Source of the DNA: a virus
Reading direction: 5' to 3' (one strand)
IMG/VR virus record: IMGVR_UViG_3300022874_000043
Location: 1 to 25,307 of that record
Length of the DNA: 25,307 bases
This document shows positions 7,685 through 14,898 of this stretch, piece by piece; positions within the stretch are counted from its first letter, which is position 1, and each line of letters begins with the position of its first letter. The notes beneath the pieces are model-generated. The model was not told the DNA's origin. It saw only the letters and a program-made list of their open reading frames with translations, and did not search any database. Both the position numbers and the translations under genes were made by a program.

Positions 7685-8830
7685 TTATGAATTAACTGTC
7701 ACGATCACGTTGCTTGAATGTACTGCTCCGGCCGCTTTTGCGGCTATCTTTATCAGCGGTGCTTTCCGATCATCCCTGTCTGCGGTTGACTGGTCCGCTA
7801 CCGGCAGCGAGTATACGTAATATCCGACATCAGTAATGTTCCGGCGCAGATCCGTTGGGTTACCAAACGTCTCTGCTGATGTCCATGATCCCGGGGCCAG
7901 GTATCCGCAGCTTACTGCCTGCTGGCATATCTTCTGGTATGCGCCTTTGAGCCCTGTTATCCCTGGCTCAGTCTGTGGGACCTTCGTATTCGTTTGGTAC
8001 AGGTAGTTAAACCCTGCGGTCTGCAGCGCGATCTTAAACCATAACTGCTGGTATATTTCATCAAAGAAACTGTTTTCTCCGGAACTAAATACAGCCGGCA
8101 GTCCTGCGATGTTCGGGTAAATGTCTACGCCCGCGGCTTCGCATGCGGCCAGTGCGGTCTGATCCAGCACCGAATCAGCGCTTATGGTAGCCAGCGTCTT
8201 TAGGTGCATGGTCTGAGAAGTGTTACTTCCAGCAAAGTCTGTAGACAGCGCGCGGCCGGCATATGCTGCGGCCATGTATCGTGCAGCGACTGCGCTGGTT
8301 GAAAAATACAGTGTACGGGTATGTGTTTTCAGCGCGGTTCTGATATCATCCAGCGCGCCGCTTGGTGCGTAGTCGGCTGCAGTTGTCGAGGCGTAAAACA
8401 GCACCTTATCGATTGTCTGCATGTATGCCGAAAGGTTGACCAGGTCAGCTTCTATCAATGCTTCGGTAACGACGACACCAAAGAAAAACACTTGTTCTGA
8501 TACTCTGGGGATCGCGGTCTCGACCTTTTCTGTTCCGGGGCCCGTCCTCGGCACGACTACCAGATATCCGTCTGCTGTCAGTATGTTTGGGTTCTGTGAG
8601 AATATTGCTACTGCCTGCAGGTAGGTTTCTGATGTGGATCCAAAGTCAGTTGCCACCTCAGAGGGGATTTTGTAAACCTTAAAATCTTCATCACCGTATG
8701 CAACAATCGGCTCTTCGTGAGTAAACAGTCCAATGGTATTAATGTTCGGCAGCGGCAGCCCGGTCGGGGTGCTTAGTACCGTCACGTTGATTACATTGGA
8801 TAAACTCAAATTCAAATTAACAGCTGTCAT
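7685..8830 (-). CDS. Contractile tail sheath protein (DUF3383-type)
   Basis: A 381-residue protein with the DUF3383 sheath pattern. The N-terminus is VINVTVLSTPTGLPLPNINT with FTHEEP; then comes VATDFGSTSETYLQAVAIFS, where D.G..s..y..A...F is the conserved sheath motif, and GYLVVVPR. The C-terminal half has ILAPGSWTSAE-like and RNITDVGYYVYSLPVADQST segments with a final IKIAAKAAGAVHSSNVIVTV. It forms the contracting outer tube, which makes this a myovirus-type tail. AGGAGG lies 9 bases before the ATG. The tube gene follows after 17 bases. Confidence 0.92.
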   Translation of the reverse strand: MTAVNLNLSLSNVINVTVLSTPTGLPLPNINTIGLFTHEEPIVAYGDEDFKVYKIPSEVATDFGSTSETYLQAVAIFSQNPNILTADGYLVVVPRTGPGTEKVETAIPRVSEQVFFFGVVVTEALIEADLVNLSAYMQTIDKVLFYASTTAADYAPSGALDDIRTALKTHTRTLYFSTSAVAARYMAAAYAGRALSTDFAGSNTSQTMHLKTLATISADSVLDQTALAACEAAGVDIYPNIAGLPAVFSSGENSFFDEIYQQLWFKIALQTAGFNYLYQTNTKVPQTEPGITGLKGAYQKICQQAVSCGYLAPGSWTSAETFGNPTDLRRNITDVGYYVYSLPVADQSTADRDDRKAPLIKIAAKAAGAVHSSNVIVTVNS

Positions 8831-8855
8831 GAGCGTATTCCTCCTTTAATGTTTG

Positions 8856-9371
8856 CTATCTGTTTGCTACTATCGTTGGCGGTTGTGCCCTGCTGAAATC
8901 ATCGTAGTAGCCCACCGCTTTGTTTTTAGTGTAAACCGCCAGCACCGTTATTGTCATTGAAAACCTGGTCATCATTGCATGACCTTCTACCGCGGATATG
9001 TCCGTAAACTGGCCGGGTATCCTTGCTATCTGCATTTTATATGTTTCCATTTTCTGCCGGGCATAGTTGCTGTTCAATGCCATGATAACCTCTTCTTTGC
9101 GCTGCCGGGCATTTGAGTCTACGCTCATCAAATCTATTTGGATCAGTTCTTGCATTGATACTGACTGGGTTTCTGATATCCCAGTATCCTCGTCAGTCAA
9201 TTCTGCCACGTTCCCGATCGCCTTCCCGCTCACGTACCCTACTACGACATACAGCCCCGGTGTTGTCGGGGCAATTATATCTTGGTTATATATCATAATC
9301 GCCCCATCAGCGAGGCTTAGTTCGTTCTGGATAATGTCCGCCAGCACAAGTAATATATCAGTTGTTGTCAT
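8856..9371 (-). CDS. Tail terminator / neck protein
   Basis: A 171-residue protein just before the sheath gene. It starts MTTTDILLVLADIIQNELSL and has a central strand part with GLYVVVGYVSGKAIGN and MQELIQIDLMSVDSNARQRK, plus a C-terminal strand TRFSMTITVLAVYTKNK. This resembles the phage neck terminator family that caps the tube and joins it to the head. The function is inferred mainly from gene order and this pattern. Its ATG overlaps the stop of the upstream gene (TAATG). Confidence 0.65.
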   Translation of the reverse strand: MTTTDILLVLADIIQNELSLADGAIMIYNQDIIAPTTPGLYVVVGYVSGKAIGNVAELTDEDTGISETQSVSMQELIQIDLMSVDSNARQRKEEVIMALNSNYARQKMETYKMQIARIPGQFTDISAVEGHAMMTRFSMTITVLAVYTKNKAVGYYDDFSRAQPPTIVANR

Positions 9372-9706
9372 TATACCCAGTCCTGTGTGATCTCGTATTC
9401 TGAAAAACCAGCCTGTGAGTATTCGTTCTTTTGATCTACTCGGTATTTTACATTATTCTTATCTATCACAATATCGTTAACGTTCAATGCAAAACTGGTG
9501 ATCAGGTTTGACCAGCGCCAGGCCCGTTGTCCTTCCGGCTTATGCGATCGCTGCCGGGAGCTCTGCGGGTAAAGGATCCCCTGGAACGGTCTTATCTTGC
9601 TGGTCTCCACTGACTGGAAGCTGACAATTGACTTAGTAACTACTTTAAATGTGAGCGGATTTTGCCACTCTGCGAAGGCATCCTGCATGTTCGGAAAATT
9701 TCCCAT
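9371..9706 (-). CDS. Head-tail joining protein (probable stopper/neck component)
   Basis: A 111-residue protein, mostly strands, in the connector block. The segments VKTSKIRP-like near residue 35, IKP..GQRAW..W and VIDKNNVKYRVDQKNEYSQA resemble small phage proteins that follow the tail completion gene in DUF3383-type myophages. The W.NLIT and Y.VDQK patterns suggest a compact beta barrel of the stopper type. I do not recognise a named family with certainty. Both ends overlap neighbours by one base (ATG within TAATG), which supports the start. Confidence 0.55.
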   Translation of the reverse strand: MGNFPNMQDAFAEWQNPLTFKVVTKSIVSFQSVETSKIRPFQGILYPQSSRQRSHKPEGQRAWRWSNLITSFALNVNDIVIDKNNVKYRVDQKNEYSQAGFSEYEITQDWV

Positions 9707-10218
9707 TACTTTATTTCCTTTACTTTGTGCGTAACTGATAGGCGCATCTGCGCTGTGTCTACCAGAACCATACTTGTTACCTTTTTATGTTCCCGTTTCG
9801 CTTTTTTCTTGGCCGTCTTAGTCGTTTTGGCTCTGATGGTGGCTGGCTTATTGTCTGGCCAGTGGCCAAAGCCTTGCGTCTCGAATGCCTCTTGGATTTG
9901 GAACCGGCACTCTACTGCCAGATCCTCGAATACCTGCCTGTAATTGCCCTTACCGAGGTTCACAAGCGTGTTCTTGCTGATCTTCTTGAGGATCGTTCCC
10001 GCTTTTTCCATCAGCGGCATTCTTAACCAGGACCTCTTGGGAATACGATCTGAGAAAGAACCAAATTCGTGCTTGAGTCCTATGGTCGCGTTTGAGTTGC
10101 CGTCTGCCTTCCGGTGGTCCTTCTGGCCCAGGATCCCAATCTTTACGTTGTAGTTCTTATTGACGGCCTTGACGAATTTATTAAGTAGCGCAACATCTTG
10201 GATAACCTTCGCCTTCAC
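9706..10218 (-). CDS. Tail completion / virion morphogenesis protein (gp10-like)
   Basis: A 170-residue basic protein. It has the gp10/virion-morphogenesis layout: a first strand YNVKIGILG, then GLKHEFGSF, IPKRSWLRMPLMEKAG in the position of the family IP.RpFLr motif, a helix with YRQVFEDLAVECRFQIQEAF, and the closing LVDTAQMRLSVTHKVKEIK, equivalent to the conserved L.dTGqlr.Si. A Lys-rich stretch (KTTKTAKKKAKREHKK) precedes the last strand. It joins the completed tail to the head. It overlaps the DUF4054 gene by 4 bases. Confidence 0.8.
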   Translation of the reverse strand: MKAKVIQDVALLNKFVKAVNKNYNVKIGILGQKDHRKADGNSNATIGLKHEFGSFSDRIPKRSWLRMPLMEKAGTILKKISKNTLVNLGKGNYRQVFEDLAVECRFQIQEAFETQGFGHWPDNKPATIRAKTTKTAKKKAKREHKKVTSMVLVDTAQMRLSVTHKVKEIK

Positions 10219-10679
10219 GGATTCGTTGCTCCGTAGGCCGTTGCCACGTTCCCTACAATCCGAGGCATGACCAGCTGCAAATATTTTTGTCCGTATCCGG
10301 TTTTCATAAACTGATTTAAAACCGGGCTATCAATTACAGATTGAGGCAGAGCATAGCTCACTGATACCGGGCCCACGCTTTTTGATTGTATAGGTGACGT
10401 GCCTGTCGCTGCCACGCCCTGCCCTATCTGATTGGTTCCGCCTGCTGTTTGGATATTCACAGCGAGACAATGCGCCGTTAACAGATAAAACGGCGGTTTC
10501 TGGCTGGCTTCATCCGGCCAGATCGCCGTGTTAAATAATAACTCCGATTCAGTCATTGCCCTGGTTATGTCCGAATCCATGACCGTGACTGACGGGCTGT
10601 TCGCATCCGGCATTGTGCCGTACTCGAAATCCCTTACGAAGTATGATTTAAACTCTGCTAATGTTATAGGTGCGGTCAT
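10215..10679 (-). CDS. Head-tail connector protein (DUF4054-type)
   Basis: A 154-residue protein that matches the DUF4054 pattern. It opens with LAEFKSYFVRDFEYG and SVTVMDSDITRAMTESELLF, then has LLTAHCLAVNIQTAGG at the position of the family's y.l.AH.l. motif, and ends QYLQLVMPRIVGN-like. It sits in the adaptor position below the portal. The order after the capsid gene (DUF4054, completion, stopper, terminator, sheath) is the one seen in related myophages. Confidence 0.8.
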   Translation of the reverse strand: MTAPITLAEFKSYFVRDFEYGTMPDANSPSVTVMDSDITRAMTESELLFNTAIWPDEASQKPPFYLLTAHCLAVNIQTAGGTNQIGQGVAATGTSPIQSKSVGPVSVSYALPQSVIDSPVLNQFMKTGYGQKYLQLVMPRIVGNVATAYGATNP

Positions 10680-10700
10680 TGCCTGCTCCTTATACGCGCA

Positions 10701-10961
10701 TTACTTCTTTTTCTCTTCCTTTTTTCCCGGGGCAGCTGTTTTTTCTTTTTCTGTTTTCGCTACTTCCGGGGACATGGTGACTGCTGACCGGGTTGTTTTT
10801 TTTGGTTCTTTTTCCCCGATCATTTCATGGGCATTTTTTATGTCATCGTACATACCCAGTAATTTTTTCGCTTCCGCGTCAGGAACGTCCTCGAACTTCT
10901 TTGGATCAAGCCGTCCCTTAGACGTTATTACTGCACCTGCTCCATTATTGTAAATCTTCAT
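10701..10961 (-). CDS. Small Lys/Glu-rich head-region protein, function unknown
   Basis: An 86-residue protein. The first 50 residues (MKIYNNGAGAVITSKGRLDP, KKFEDVPDAEAKKLLGMYDD) could fold as a small domain. The last 35 are charged and disordered, ending KKEEKKK. Similar small proteins are seen next to the DUF4054 gene in other phages, but I cannot name a family. Its position between the signal-peptide protein and the connector suggests a minor head or neck part. Confidence 0.6.
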   Translation of the reverse strand: MKIYNNGAGAVITSKGRLDPKKFEDVPDAEAKKLLGMYDDIKNAHEMIGEKEPKKTTRSAVTMSPEVAKTEKEKTAAPGKKEEKKK

Positions 10962-10970
10962 GTTCCCTCC

Positions 10971-11429
10971 CTATCGCTTATATATTATTTGCATCGTGTC
11001 GTTGGGACAGTGTGTCGCGGTCGGGCTCGTGCTTCCGTGTCGGATATATAATTCAGGAACATTGACCATATCTGCGCCTGTCAGTACATTGCCAGTCAAA
11101 AACACACCTTCCCCGAAGAACGGATACCAGCCGATCGTCGCGGGGCAGTATATCTTACCTACCGCCGTTATTGTGTTGGTATCCCCTGCGAGCTCATACA
11201 TAAGATACGTTTCGGTTGCTGCCGTCACATGCCATATTCCCGCGCTTTGAATCTGCACCCTGGCCAGGTCGATATCCGGAGTCATCGCTCCAGCGTCAGT
11301 AACCGCATGCGTCGATACGGTTTCTGAATACCAGAGACTTTCCCCAGCGAACGCTGGCTGGAGCCCTACTGCGAGGATGCCCAGAATAAGCAGGGCAATG
11401 ACCAAGCTGAATTTTTTGTTTTTAAACAT
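10971..11429 (-). CDS. Predicted exported protein in the capsid gene cluster
   Basis: A 152-residue protein with a clear signal-peptide-like start: basic MFKNKK, a hydrophobic core of about 17 residues (LVIALLILGILAVGL), and an AFA-GE cleavage site around residue 28/29. No lipobox Cys is present. The rest is strand-rich (VHTATD-like turns, ATETYLMYELAGDTNTITAV, YPFFGEGVFLTGNVL, VPELYIRHGS), looks like a small beta barrel, and resembles decoration-type proteins. A signal peptide is odd for a virion part between capsid and connector genes. It may be an exported protein acting on the host envelope, or the N-terminus may be an anchor. SD AAGGAG precedes the ATG. Confidence 0.7.
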   Translation of the reverse strand: MFKNKKFSLVIALLILGILAVGLQPAFAGESLWYSETVSTHAVTDAGAMTPDIDLARVQIQSAGIWHVTAATETYLMYELAGDTNTITAVGKIYCPATIGWYPFFGEGVFLTGNVLTGADMVNVPELYIRHGSTSPTATHCPNDTMQIIYKR

Positions 11430-11462
11430 ATGCTTTCTCCTTTTCAGTTAATTTTTTACTAC

Positions 11463-12524
11463 TTATGCCGCATGGTCGAAATACAGAATCTCTGCTGGCC
11501 GGTATATGCTGCAGCCGGTGAACTGGCCGTATGCTACACCCTTCCAGTAGAAGTTGTCTGCTGTGCCCGGTGCTGCGATCGCAAAATCTACCGGGATATC
11601 CATCCGGCAGGTTTCTGCGTTGTTGTTATAGAGACAGTATCTCTGTAACCCATCTGCACCCAGTGCGGTGCTGCGGCCGGCATTGAATGTCGATTGGCAG
11701 TAGGCAAGCCCTTTGATCTTAAAGCCTGCGTTGCCTGTGATCTCTTTGAATGCCTTGAGCAAATACTCCAGCTTTGAATTCATCGGATACGCTGCCGAGG
11801 CCGCTGCTGCCATGCCCAGGTAATCATTCATCGGCATCAGGAACGTGTTCGGCATCTCTGTGCCGTTACTGTTCGTGAAGTATGCGCCGAGTAATGCTGC
11901 CACCAGTGTCTGGAAATCATTCGCGCTTAATCCAGAGATATTCGCGGTGATGTTCGTGGTGTCCTTGGTTACGTTCGTGTTCGTCAGCAAGCCCGGTACG
12001 GAAGCCTGTAGTGAACGGCTGCCGAGGAATGCCATATCCTGGATACCCAGGTCCCAGTTCTTTTTCAGTGCTTCTACTTTCGCGGCCACAGCGTCCCAGT
12101 TGTTCGATGCGAGCGCTTTCTGTATCTCGGGGATGCTCCACATGTAACCCTTTGCCCACGTCAGGATCGTGCTGTCCTGGGTGGTTATGCCAGCGTCCAC
12201 CAGGTCAAGCTCGGTGTTACCTTTACCTACATTGATAACGCCCGTCTCAAACTGACCAGCAACATTATACTGAATGTTCTGGGTGATTTTTTCCATCCAT
12301 GCGCCGTTTCCTACCTCGACAGACATAAAGTCTGCGGGTGGTACGGTATAAAACTTCTGGCTGATCACGTTCGCGCGGATGAACGTTGTGGTCCGGATTG
12401 CGTAATCAAACCCGAGCCCGCTGGGGTCTACATCGCCGTTGGCATTTTGAAGTGCCATACCGGGCATCCAGCCGCCGGAGTTTCGGATTTCTCTTCCTTT
12501 TAAATCAAGTATTGGTTTTCTCAT
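11463..12524 (-). CDS. Major capsid protein (DUF2184-type, HK97 fold)
   Basis: A 353-residue protein of the DUF2184 / encapsulin-like capsid family. It has RTTTFIRANVISQKFYTVPP near the start, VINVGKGNTELDLVDAGI in the E-loop area, WAKGYMWSIPEIQKALASNN in the spine-helix region, MAFLGSRSLQASVPGLLTNT, where the family has the conserved f.G....GL.n, and a C-terminal VDFAIAAPGTADNFYWKGVA P-domain/A-domain stretch. It forms the icosahedral shell. It lies after the decoration-like gene, with an AAGGAG SD before the ATG. Confidence 0.9.
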   Translation of the reverse strand: MRKPILDLKGREIRNSGGWMPGMALQNANGDVDPSGLGFDYAIRTTTFIRANVISQKFYTVPPADFMSVEVGNGAWMEKITQNIQYNVAGQFETGVINVGKGNTELDLVDAGITTQDSTILTWAKGYMWSIPEIQKALASNNWDAVAAKVEALKKNWDLGIQDMAFLGSRSLQASVPGLLTNTNVTKDTTNITANISGLSANDFQTLVAALLGAYFTNSNGTEMPNTFLMPMNDYLGMAAAASAAYPMNSKLEYLLKAFKEITGNAGFKIKGLAYCQSTFNAGRSTALGADGLQRYCLYNNNAETCRMDIPVDFAIAAPGTADNFYWKGVAYGQFTGCSIYRPAEILYFDHAA

Positions 12525-12555
12525 TGATATGCTCCTTTCCCTTATAGGTTATTTT

Positions 12556-13014
12556 TTAGACATCAAAAGTCGGCTTAGTAATAATGACCCGAACCAGCTG
12601 GCCTGCAGCCGACGCGCCATCAAGAGCTACACCTAACTGTTTTCCTGCGGTGAAAAGCTGCACAGTTATGTTCGCTGCGTTTGCCAGCTCGACCTGTACG
12701 CCAGCGGTTATTGCCGCGGCCGATTCCATCCACACTACTGGTCCACCACAGAATGCGACCTCGCATGCGTCGTTCTCTACCATGGTAGATTTCCGCGCAT
12801 TATAAATGATCACACCGAATGGCTCTTCCGACGTGCTGCAGGGAGTAAATGTTGGGATCGGCTTATTGTACGCACCGGTCCCGAGCTTTACAGGATCACC
12901 AGGAAAAGCTGCAGCGGTAACAACACCAGCAACTACTCCGCCGTTTAAGTCTTTTGCAAGCTGGCCTTTGATCGGGGCCATTGAGAATTGGTTTACGTTG
13001 ATTGTATCAGTCAT
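12556..13014 (-). CDS. Capsid decoration / cement-like protein
   Basis: A 152-residue, Ala- and Val-rich, strand-forming protein just before the major capsid gene, where DUF2190-like cement proteins often lie. Segments NGGVVAGVVTAAAFPGDPVK, EPFGVIIYNARKSTMVENDA, CEVAFCGGPVVWMESAAAI, TAGKQLGVALDGASAAGQLV and VRVIITKP fit this beta-barrel type (G..v..a..aG..V, then l....G vA). It probably binds the outside of the shell. SD AAGGAGG precedes the ATG. Confidence 0.7.
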   Translation of the reverse strand: MTDTINVNQFSMAPIKGQLAKDLNGGVVAGVVTAAAFPGDPVKLGTGAYNKPIPTFTPCSTSEEPFGVIIYNARKSTMVENDACEVAFCGGPVVWMESAAAITAGVQVELANAANITVQLFTAGKQLGVALDGASAAGQLVRVIITKPTFDV

Positions 13015-13026
13015 TGTGTTCCCTCC

Positions 13027-13560
13027 TTATATGGTTTCAGAACCGTATTTTTTTTTGCCTGCCGCCCGCCGTTCTTCTTTTGTTACCATAGGCGATGTGA
13101 CCTGCCCTGGCCGGGACGCTGCCTTGTTCTTCATTTCATCAAAATGCTTTTGATCTGCGTCCGCTTTTTCCTTATCGGCGAGCAGCGCATTCTTTTTTTC
13201 CTCATCCTTCTTTTTTTCTTCTGCATCTTCGTTCTCTTTTTCCTTTTTCAGCTTATCGGCAGCGTCGGCATCAGCGTTCTTTTTCTCGTCTTCTGCCTTT
13301 TTCTTTTCATCATCTTCTTTTTTCTTTTCGTCCTCGGCATTCTTTTTTTCTTTCCCCTCAAGCTCAAGCCGCTTTTTCTTCTCCTCATCGGTTTCACCAG
13401 CATCTTCATTCTTGATATCATTCAATAACGAGATGAGTGAATCGAGCCGCTGCACCACATCGGCTTCTTTACCCGCAGCTGCTTTCTGAGGATCCTTGCC
13501 GAACATTTCATTTATCGCGTTTTTTAGTTCGGACAGGGCCTTGCTCACTTTTTCTTTCAT
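13027..13560 (-). CDS. Scaffold protein from an internal start in the protease gene
   Basis: In frame inside the protease gene, at codon 183, there is an ATG (13560) preceded by AGGAGG with a 7-base spacer (13568-13573). This is a better ribosome binding site than most real starts nearby. It would give a 177-residue protein starting MKEKVSKALSELKNAINEMF and consisting mostly of charged helix. Mu gene I/Z and lambda C/Nu3 make their scaffold the same way, from an in-frame internal start of the protease gene. The signal is visible in the sequence; the product is inferred. Confidence 0.7.
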   Translation of the reverse strand: MKEKVSKALSELKNAINEMFGKDPQKAAAGKEADVVQRLDSLISLLNDIKNEDAGETDEEKKKRLELEGKEKKNAEDEKKKEDDEKKKAEDEKKNADADAADKLKKEKENEDAEEKKKDEEKKNALLADKEKADADQKHFDEMKNKAASRPGQVTSPMVTKEERRAAGKKKYGSETI

Positions 13561-14106
13561 GACATTTCCTCCTGTTTTTGAGTTTATGAATATTTTAGCA
13601 CCGTTATATCGTGGGTTCTCCACAATCGCAAGGTGAGTATATTCTCCGTTTTTTACCTCCATGTCGTAGTTTATGTTATTGTAAATTCCACCATCGGTGT
13701 TAGTATCAGTTGGAATGTATGCGCAGGATACCGAGTATTTCCCGCTTAGAATTCCAGCCTTGGTTGCGTCATCCCATATAAAAAACTTTGCATGATACCA
13801 GCCATTATTTGCGTTGTAGTAAACTTCGTTGACCAGCCCGCATGCCTGCTCTTTGAAAGTTTCCGGTGATACATCATCGTGTAACTTAAAAAGCACAGGA
13901 CATCCCTTGAACGATTGCGCCATATTGTCGAGCGCTTCCTTGCGGACCAGTGCTGTACCAGCTCCCATGTCATCGTAATTGATCAGGCCCGGCTCAATGA
14001 ACCGGCAGTCGTACTCTTTTGGCCAGTTCTTGCCGAGTGCGTTGCTGTGCGCGCCTGGGGTAAATCCGGCATCCTTTAAATTTGATATTACGATGTATTC
14101 GTCCAT
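13027..14106 (-). CDS. DUF2213 head maturation protease fused to scaffold domain
   Basis: A 359-residue protein from the ATG at 14106, which I prefer to a longer start at 14142 because AAAGGAG lies a few bases before it. Residues 1-175 match DUF2213 capsid proteases: IEPGLINYDDMGAGTALVRK, PVLFKLHDDVSPE, YHAKFFIWDD, YSVSCAYIPTD, and the THLAIVENPRYNGAKIF motif that contains the family's conserved His and Asn-Pro-Arg. From about 183 on the protein is highly charged (Lys, Glu, Asp, Ala) and probably a coiled-coil scaffold. It ends KEERRAAGKKKYGSETI. A separate internal start for the scaffold part is described at 13027-13560. Confidence 0.85.
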   Translation of the reverse strand: MDEYIVISNLKDAGFTPGAHSNALGKNWPKEYDCRFIEPGLINYDDMGAGTALVRKEALDNMAQSFKGCPVLFKLHDDVSPETFKEQACGLVNEVYYNANNGWYHAKFFIWDDATKAGILSGKYSVSCAYIPTDTNTDGGIYNNINYDMEVKNGEYTHLAIVENPRYNGAKIFINSKTGGNVMKEKVSKALSELKNAINEMFGKDPQKAAAGKEADVVQRLDSLISLLNDIKNEDAGETDEEKKKRLELEGKEKKNAEDEKKKEDDEKKKAEDEKKNADADAADKLKKEKENEDAEEKKKDEEKKNALLADKEKADADQKHFDEMKNKAASRPGQVTSPMVTKEERRAAGKKKYGSETI

Positions 14107-14119
14107 AGTAGCTCCTTTA

Positions 14120-14647
14120 TTAAACACTAATTGCAAGATCAATCCCTAGCTTAAAAGCCTTTTCTACAATTGATCTTGACATTCCATATTTTCTTGATAC
14201 TTCCAATATAGCATCACTTTCGCTTTTCCCTTGCGACATTATTTTTTTTACTTCATCGTTCGTACTTGGAGAGCCATAGTTTTTTATCTCAGTCCCGTAC
14301 CTGGCCGTGCCTGCGTTCCTGCGCTCGGCTGCGGTATGGAATGGGGATTCGTTTGTCATTGATTTCGCCATTGCCGTAGACAGCTTATCTCTATCGCCTT
14401 TGGTGAGCGTTTCTATCCCATAGGCTGTTTTGAATTTCTCTGCAATCTCTTTATTCGATTGCCCCTTTTTAAATAGGGTTACCCATTTATCAATCTGGTC
14501 AGGGGTCAGCGCGTTTTGTTTCTGCCCTGGCCCTGGCCGATCTTCGCGCCGCATCGTGCCACCGCATTTCGGGCATTTCTTATCTGTACAGTGTCCTTCG
14601 GTTTCTTCCTTGTGTCCGCATTCGATGCATTCGCAGGTTACTTTCAT
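14120..14647 (-). CDS. Zinc-ribbon and helix-turn-helix protein, function unknown
   Basis: A 175-residue protein. Residues 1-30 hold a zinc ribbon (Cys7-x2-Cys10 and Cys25-Pro-Lys-Cys28). Residues about 45-80 look like a helix-turn-helix (LTPDQIDKWVTLFKKGQSNK, EIAEKFKTAYG), and a second possible HTH lies at the C-terminus (SESDAILEVSRKYGMSRSIV). The middle has AAERRNAGTARYGTEIKNYG, similar to the C-terminus of the protease/scaffold downstream. It sits between minor head genes. A structural role or a regulator are both possible. A GGAG lies before the ATG and partly overlaps the upstream gene's end. Confidence 0.65.
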   Translation of the reverse strand: MKVTCECIECGHKEETEGHCTDKKCPKCGGTMRREDRPGPGQKQNALTPDQIDKWVTLFKKGQSNKEIAEKFKTAYGIETLTKGDRDKLSTAMAKSMTNESPFHTAAERRNAGTARYGTEIKNYGSPSTNDEVKKIMSQGKSESDAILEVSRKYGMSRSIVEKAFKLGIDLAISV

Positions 14648-14649
14648 AG

Positions 14650-14898
14650 TTACACTCCGTTGTTGTCAATGCAGATTTTCGGCCTGCTGACAAAAGTTTG
14701 TTTTTTGTTAGGCTCGGTCTCAATGAATACTGTGTCCTGCTCGTTACGTTCATACCCGGCCTGGCAGCGCGTAACCGTCGGATACTTCTTACCTTCTTTA
14801 TTGATCCCATATTTGACGATCAGCCGGCTGTTTCCAAACGGGCAGAAATCACACACTTTCCCTTCGTACATCGACATTATCTCTTTTGGCATTCTCAT
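14650..14898 (-). CDS. Small cysteine-containing protein, function unknown
   Basis: An 82-residue protein from the ATG at 14898, chosen because it overlaps the TGA of the upstream gene as ATGA and has GGAG about 8 bases before. Four cysteines could bind a metal (Cys16-x2-Cys19, Cys45, Cys76). Segments VCDFCPFGNSRLIVKYGINK and RCQAGYERNEQDTVFIETEP recall small phage proteins next to the Mu gpF-like gene. I cannot name a family. Confidence 0.6.
   Translation of the reverse strand: MRMPKEIMSMYEGKVCDFCPFGNSRLIVKYGINKEGKKYPTVTRCQAGYERNEQDTVFIETEPNKKQTFVSRPKICIDNNGV

Noticed and set aside
10528-10953. Plus-strand Ser/Phe-rich frame of 141 codons
   Set aside because: Antisense shadow of the Lys-rich small head protein and the DUF4054 gene.
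11430-11462. Possible terminator between the major capsid gene and the signal-peptide gene
   Set aside because: The gap is AT-rich but I found no GC-rich inverted repeat ahead of a T run on the minus strand.
11917-12159. 80-codon minus-strand frame inside the major capsid gene
   Set aside because: Out of frame with a strong capsid protein match, no motif, no ribosome binding site noted. Unlike the nested HNH frames it has no recognisable protein.
12988-13428. Plus-strand frame rich in Leu and Phe that looks like a membrane protein
   Set aside because: It is the complement of the Lys/Glu-rich scaffold codons (AAA, GAA), which read as Phe and Leu on the other strand.
14107-14142. Longer start for the DUF2213 protease at 14142
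   Set aside because: It overlaps the upstream gene end and lacks a good ribosome site, while AAAGGAG precedes the ATG at 14106.
14580-14810. 76-codon minus-strand frame across two small head genes
   Set aside because: Overlaps two better supported genes with good start signals and shows no motif.
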